Source: Zarea fungicola (taxonomy: Eukaryota > Ascomycota > Sordariomycetes > Hypocreales > Cordycipitaceae). From it: a DNA stretch of 64,000 nt. The position numbers and the translations under genes are program-made. This document shows, piece after piece, positions 58,315 to 64,000 of this stretch; position 1 is the stretch's first letter; the number at the start of each line of letters is the position of its first letter. The DNA is taken from NCBI GenBank assembly GCA_900169235.1, contig FWCC01000161.1, forward strand, positions 124,001 to 188,000, read 5' to 3'. Below the pieces are notes generated by a model, which saw only the letters and a program-made list of their open reading frames with translations, was not told the DNA's origin and ran no database searches.

Positions 58315-58320
58315 GATTGG
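58315..58320 (-). promoter_or_regulatory. CCAAT box (CCAATC on minus strand)
   Basis: GATTGG on plus, read as CCAATC on minus, in the presumed HapB upstream region. A second copy is at 58481-58486. A CCAAT box upstream of a CCAAT-factor gene could allow self-regulation, but the distance to the real transcription start is unknown. Confidence 0.3.
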
Positions 58321-58480
58321 ACCATGAAAGGAGAGAAAAACGAAATGCCTCAACGTGATTTGAGGGGACGGGGGTAGCCACTCTCTTTATCCGACTATGA
58401 CTGGCTGATTCAGCTCTTTCTATGGGTCCCAGCAGGCGTACTGCCACTCTCCACCCCGTGTTGGTGGCTTAGTAGCGTTT

Positions 58481-58486
58481 GATTGG
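58481..58486 (-). promoter_or_regulatory. CCAAT box (CCAATC on minus strand), second copy
   Basis: Same motif and strand as the copy 166 bases away. This pentamer is frequent by chance, so the evidence is weak on its own. Confidence 0.3.
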
Positions 58487-61400
58487 CCATTTGCACAGTC
58501 GCCGCCCCTGTCGTGGCCTCATTTTTTACGATGTTCTGTTGGTCCGCCAGCTGCCACCTGGAAATAATTGGCTACAGGCTGCTAGCGCTAACAATACACC
58601 CTGTATTCTGTACCTGAGGCGGCAGCCAGTGGCAGGGCATTGCCAACGCCCAGCAGCATTCATCAGCATCGCCAAAACACCAAGACGCATTACAAGACAC
58701 TTGCTCACTATCACTCTCCGCATCCTTCTGTCTTGTCTGTGTGCCAATCGTCTATCTCAAACCAGCTGAAGCTTCACGCAACCGTTCACCCGCCACCGTC
58801 CACCCCCTCCGGCCACTCCTCCCCTCCTTCAGCACCACCGCCGCAGCTACAGATTGATACCACCACAAGCAGCACAGAGCACACACCACCACCACACCAC
58901 TACCATCATCCTTCGCGACATGCCGGCCCGCCCGCCCCATTACACCCATCAGTGCCCAAGGGCCATGGCTAGCTTGAGAGACAAATCTCGAGCCGTGGAC
59001 AAGGACAGCTCCACCAGCGCCGACGCTGTTCTTCTACTTCGCTGTTTGCTCAACTTCTCGTGTGTGTGGCGAGGTCGCCTTTCGCTCACTTATCAATCTC
59101 ACCAACCTTGCTTGTTACCACTAACAACTTGCCGTAGCTACAGCGCTATCACAGCGGGATACGAAGGATAGGCCAGCGTAGCCCTGTTCAACTAGTTTAG
59201 CCCCAGCCTGACGAGATACTGGTAGAAGACGCGCACGTTCCAACCCAGAGCTTGCAGAGGGCAAAAGCTTCCGTCGCCTGCCCTTTCAGGGAGCGATCGA
59301 CGGCCCCCGGAGCTATCTACCTAAACCGTGCACTGAGCTGGCATGTCCAATTTATCAAGCCAAAGACAGCGCTGCACACCACCACCCTCAACGTGCCAGG
59401 CTCGTAGTAGCCGATTACCACAGCACATTTGCCCAACGCCTGGCCAAGTAATACCAGCCACAATGACATGATGGCACAGGCACTCACGTTCCAGTTGACC
59501 TGACCTGGCACCTCCAGTATCTGCCCAAAGATGGAAGCTTTTTTCTCTCGCAGCGCCAAGCACTACCATTTTCCCACAACCGTGGCAGTTGGCCGTTCCA
59601 TTCAACACGGGACTGCTCGCGATACGCAACTATTGACTGCGAACGAGGCGGTGACTGCGGAACATCGTCATAAATCCAGGATTCCTAGTCTCCACTATTG
59701 GGCACCTGTGACTCTGGGAGGCGATGCCCTGCGCTAGGATACCAAATACCAGCAACTAATACTTGCCTGAAGCACATTTACATTAGTGTAATCGTAGACG
59801 TTGTAAAATCATGGCACCGGCAATCACTACTCGATACGGGCACTTGACTATTCTGCAGTACGCAATGCACTTACACATCTTGCCCTCCCTACCAGTCTCC
59901 CACGCTGGTTGCCACGTGAAGGACCTGCTGCGTTGACGTTCTGCCGGGGAATCCGGTGCCTGGAAGCGTGGAGGGGATAGGCGCCGGGCTGAGGTATGTG
60001 GCTTGTCAAGATTCAGCAAAAGTCGGTGAGCCAATAGTATGGACGCATTTGGTCTTCTGGTGGCCATCCACAATCGCCATAATCAAGGTCCTTGCGCACC
60101 ACGGGGTTCTAAGTCAGAAGAAATGTCCAGCAAAAGCAGATGCAGACGCCAGTAATCTCGGTCAGCTCACTGGCCTTTTACTGAGATGTTATTGTGAGTG
60201 AAGACTGTTTTTCTGGCTTGTGGTTTTTCTCGATATGGTAAGTGAACAAAGTTAGTCCCATCTGTCTACAGCTCTAGACTTGGAAACAACGCTTGAAATG
60301 CCACTTGGTCAGTACCGACCGAAGATGTTTTCACCTCGGGGTACGGGAGTGAGGGATTCACCACGTCAAGCTGAAAAGCCAGAAAAAAGACTGCGTTCTC
60401 TCTTGCAGAGCAACACAACCTGTCCGGCAAGTTGGGCATCACCACTGTAGGGTAGGCAGTAGCGGAAAGTGCGGCGACGAATTGCATGGCTTCCCAATTT
60501 GGCGGAAACCCACCACGTCATTGGACGTTTCATCCCGGCGCCCATTCTTGGACCAATTATCACCATCAAACGGCTCCATCGCCAATCTTGCTTTCCCCGC
60601 AAACTGGCTTCTCATTTACGATGAACCAAAAGGTTACTGATATACTGCATGATGTGGTTGCACAGCCGCCGCTGCACCTGTTTACAGCAAAGCCATACTG
60701 ATTGAGATTAAAGTTACCCAAAACACTCTTGCTCCGCCAACACGGATACTTATGGGAAAGAGAGTTGTCGGGCAGCCAGGTCCTGCAATTAGCCGTACTC
60801 GATACCGAGACGACTTCCTGGGATGGTGTCGATGCAATCTTTAGTTGAAAAACTTGACTTTTTACAGAAGCCACGGCCGCCAGCAGCCAAGTCATTATTC
60901 GCTTATAGACGGCGCAACTCGCAAGCCTTACCCCGCGACATATGTGCATATCCGAACATGAACGCGCATGTGCGTGCGCCGCGTCTCTTCGAATGTCGCC
61001 CTAATAGCTCTCTTCGGCCCGAGACTGCTTGTTTATATTACGAGGCTTGTCAGGACCATGCCCGCCACCCCCGAGCTTTCCTGCCCCGCGTTGTACGAGC
61101 CTGTGTTAATTTGGGAAACGTACTGCATCATGCAAGCTCCCATTTCTAAAATGTGAGCGAAAAGCCGCAAGGAAAAAAAGGGATGGATGGGCTGCTGCGA
61201 AGACATACTTTTGTCTGTCCCCGCCAATAGGAAACAATGGTTCATCGCTCAGCTAGTAGCAGGGCTCGCTTGGGGAACCAGGCAATGGCGGGGTTGTTTT
61301 AGCCCCCCGTGACGAGAAGGACCGATTTACTAACCTGCATCAATCTCTAACACCCTTGGCGCAGCTTTTCCTTGACCCTTTTCCGTCCACTCTTCCAATG

Positions 61401-62979
61401 ACACGCGTTGAATCTCATTGCAGTAGTTCTCAAGATGGTGTATTCGCTAACCAAAATAAGTTTGGACGAATCAACTGTCCCATGATGCTGCATTCAAGCG
61501 TGGTGTAAACAGAGTCATGGTATGACGGACCCCAAGGCTTATAGCTAATGCCGAGATTGACCCCCCCACGACACCTGGTTGATGATAGTCTAATATGGTG
61601 AGCGTAGATTAGTCGTAGTGAAAGCCACCATTACTTTTTTTGCTTAAAGTATGGTTTCGATAGCTAGGTGTGGCCCCCTCTCACTTGACCCCGGATTCTC
61701 ACGATCTTCATGCAGTGCGGCCGCATTTCGCATATTCCTAAACACGACCGCAGCGGAGCCGCACGTGGGATACCACTCAATATAGACTGTAAGTAAAACT
61801 CAAGACTGCATGCTCGTAGGAAATTACTCAAGAAAGAGAATGAGACGACCTCGTGTCCCAAGAAAGAGATCATAGAATGAAAGCTGGACATACAAGACAA
61901 GACAATATTGTGTTGCCGTAGAAAACGCCGTTACCGCTGTAGTCTAAGCTATCACTAAATAAACTATCGCTAAACTTTGTTACCACAAATTCTTCCCTTG
62001 TTTTGCTTAGAGGCCACCCACTCCTGCCAGTTAACGGCAGTTTAGATAGGAGCAAAAAGCCAACAAAACATACCACCGAATGACACGCACAAGGCTCTTC
62101 AAAGGTCACATTAGCGAACTTCCCCGATGCTGGTTCCTTCTTACTGAGCGCCACTGCATGGTAAAAAGCTATACCTTTCATCGTTTCTGTCGGGGGAGGG
62201 AAATCGAGCTAAGTGGCAAAACCGAGAGCATGCTTACTTTCAACAAACACCGCCAGACATGAACCACCCCTTTTCACTTTTTCTTCATGCACCAATTCGG
62301 GCCATTTCGTCATCTGCAAGCCTGCGGAATTTTTAAGCACCTAAGATATCTGCTCCCGATGAATTCATTACATGGGAGTATTGCACAGTTAATTATGTAA
62401 AAGTCTTTGACGACGGCCAATAAGCATCGTTGCTTCCTCTCCCGGGGAGGATCGGACGTGACAACTCAGAAATTCACTCTTCACAATTGCCTGTTCAGAT
62501 TCTCTCGTCTAATTTTTTGCCTTCTTACTCTTCTTCGATGTAACTCTGTCAGATTAACTTCATTCCCCTATCCACTCACACCCCTTGACATCCTTTTAGC
62601 TTCTCTAACCCCAGTTTCTTGTGAAACCTTGCCGTGTTGAAAGCTTCCGGGCAATAATAGTTCAAATGCCGGAAAAGAGAGGAGAAAGCAACGATCGACA
62701 ACACCCCCCAAACACCCTCTTTCCCCAATCCCCATGCTCATGGTGTTTGTTCTCTGCTTGATGTACGATTAGAAATTAGAACACGCCGTCATTATTCTGA
62801 TTTAGCACCATCGTCTATTGGATGTCACACTGGTGCGCAATATATTTGGCCATGGCAGTTGAAACGAATGGAAGCCGAGCCATGGGGTCGTGTTATGCAT
62901 GAAATTCATGGGGCGTGTATAAGCCAGGATAATAGATGACGGGGTTCTAATCAGAAAGCTATATACTGGCAATGAAAAC

Positions 62980-62986
62980 TATAAAG
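62980..62986 (+). promoter_or_regulatory. TATA-like box of the DUF1996 gene
   Basis: TATAAAG on plus lies about 160 bases upstream of the start at 63145. Motif and spacing only. Confidence 0.4.
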
Positions 62987-63144
62987 AATGGCATATACCC
63001 TCCTCTAGAGACGATATGAAGTCAGTTCAGCACCAGATAACATCAAGTTAATCAACATCTCTCCATCTAAGAGTGATTGCTCTCAACATCCGTTTGCTTT
63101 CCATCCTGAACTTGCTCTCTTCTGAGTTTTAGTCTTTTTTGTTC

Positions 63145-64000
63145 ATGATGCCGTCGACAACGTCCATCCTGTCTGCTGCCTTGACCGGTGCCATGGTCCT
63201 CGGCACCACTCAGGCCCAACTCTTCACGGTCAACTGCGCAACACTGACTATTCAGCGCGGCGATCCCATCGTGGCACCGGGCGGCCTCTCGCCGCATGTC
63301 CACGTCGTCACGGGCGGTACTGCCTTCCAGTTTACACAGACCAACGCGCAGGCACGCAATGCAAAGGCTACAACGTGTGATAAGCTGCTTGACAAGAGCA
63401 ACTACTGGCAGCCTCAGCTGTACCATCAGCGCACAGATGGAAGGTTTGAACTCGTCACTATGCAAGGCAATGTGAGTATCTCGCTCCTCTCGCTCCTCTC
63501 GCTCCTTCTTCATCCAATACTACAAGCTTTAATACCAAGCTATTTTACCTTGCCTGGGTTCTCGATAGCTTTCCATACATGATTTACATATACCACTCCG
63601 GCTGGTGAAATATTGCTAATCCACTGTAAATGTTATAGGCCGCATATTACATTGCTCGTGCCTGTGACTATGCTCCAGGCCGACAGAACTGCAACGGTGC
63701 TCCGCTTCCTATTGCACCTCCTCAAGGTCTTCGCATGGTTGTTGGCAACCCATTCCGCAGGTATGTATACACCTAGCCTTCTCTATACTATGCATCAGCT
63801 TGAAATAGTCTGTGTAACGGGAGACAATGGGGTGTCGGAGGCTTCTTTTCTTTTGTCTTCTCTAATACCGCACAATAGAACATACAACGCCTCCAACTTT
63901 GAAGACCAGGCCATGTCCCATGTCTGCCTTGAGGGACCCAACACCGGCGATACGCCTCAGATGACTCATCTGCCATGCGGTCGTCTCCGTGCCGAGACGT
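63145..64000 (+). CDS. Secreted DUF1996 protein, 3' end outside window
   Basis: Three exons are visible: 63145-63471, 63639-63760 and from 63879 to the edge, with introns of 167 and 118 nt. The N-terminus MMPSTTSILSAALTGAMVLGTTQA is a signal peptide. DUF1996 starts at once: LTIQRGDPIVAPGGLSPHVHVVTGGTAF, with the conserved HVH, then the segment NYWQPQLYHQRTDGRFELV, and ARACDYAPGRQNC. DUF1996 is a fungal domain of secreted proteins, often coupled to WSC or chitin-related modules; its activity is unknown to me. ATGs at 63145 and 63148 are adjacent, so the start is uncertain by one codon. Cysteines at the family positions are present in the visible half. Confidence 0.9.

Larger units (their letters stand above)
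55748..63144. other. Gene-poor stretch, 7.4 kb, including the HapB 5' region
   Basis: The first 2-3 kb probably contain the HapB leader, upstream exon(s), introns and promoter: several GTRNGT and CTAAC/CAG pairs are present and many short upstream frames occur. The remainder, about 58.6-63.1 kb, has frames of 60-110 codons on both strands (for example plus 58640-58972, which is Pro/His/Ser-rich) but none with a recognisable domain, signal peptide or consistent intron structure. AT-rich DNA increases toward 61.3-63.1 kb. Two CCAAT-type motifs on the minus strand are listed separately. Confidence 0.45.

Noticed and set aside
58640..58972. Plus frame of 110 codons, Pro/His/Ser-rich
   Set aside because: Leader-like composition with no domain and no adjoining exon.
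1..64000. Secondary-metabolite or defence-gene cluster
   Set aside because: No polyketide synthase, peptide synthetase, terpene synthase, P450 cluster, NLR-like gene or transposase was found; the genes are mostly unrelated housekeeping functions.
1..64000. CRISPR array or bacterial operon structure
   Set aside because: No regularly spaced repeats with unique spacers; genes carry fungal spliceosomal introns.

Overview
The window looks like nuclear DNA of a filamentous ascomycete (Pezizomycotina; a Sordariomycete such as a member of the Hypocreales is my best guess, by inference only). The signs are short introns of about 55-170 nt with GTRNGT donors and CTRAY-type branch points just upstream of the acceptor, long pyrimidine-rich leaders, single-gene transcription units on both strands, and fungal families: a WSC-domain copper radical oxidase, DUF1996, 2EXR, a YVC1-type channel, HapB and an LYAR-like zinc finger. 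I found no bacterial, viral or transposase genes, no CRISPR array and no convincing tRNA.

Layout. 0-12 kb: a WSC/glyoxal-oxidase gene (minus, running off the left edge), a 4.4 kb gene-poor stretch, an NF-X1/R3H zinc-finger protein (plus) and a BEM46 alpha/beta hydrolase (minus). 12-25 kb: a 4.8 kb gene-poor stretch, an LYAR-like zinc finger (plus), PEX10 (minus), a 2EXR-domain gene with a one-base frame break (minus) and a secreted aspartic protease (minus). 25-38 kb: a small secreted cysteine-containing protein that only appears after splicing (minus), an EXS/ERD1-like membrane protein (plus), a long disordered protein (plus), a CoA-type Nudix hydrolase (plus) and a Ctr copper transporter (minus). 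39-46.6 kb: a compact housekeeping block of 3-hydroxyanthranilate dioxygenase (plus), FAH-family hydrolase (minus), cullin 3 (minus), SmD1 (plus) and MTQ2 methyltransferase (minus). 46.6-53.5 kb: an AT-rich degenerate repeat, a broken trypsin-like protease relic, a small protein ending in a CaaX box, a YVC1-type TRP channel and an APH-fold kinase-like protein. 53.5-64 kb: the CCAAT-factor subunit HapB with an unresolved 5' end, about 7 kb of gene-poor DNA, and a secreted DUF1996 protein running off the right edge.

The genes do not form one pathway or a biosynthetic cluster. Loose themes are copper (copper radical oxidase, Ctr transporter), peroxisomes (PEX10, and a Nudix hydrolase ending in SRI), ubiquitin and RING-type proteins (CUL3, PEX10, the NF-X1 protein), and secreted proteins near AT-rich or gene-poor DNA. 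I found no clear novel multi-gene system. The most interesting items are the spliced small secreted protein, the one-base break in the 2EXR gene, the protease relic beside an AT-rich repeat, the CaaX-ending small protein and the GC-AG intron in the dioxygenase gene. Intron boundaries were placed by eye from splice consensus, reading frame and conserved family motifs; no alignment or RNA evidence was available.
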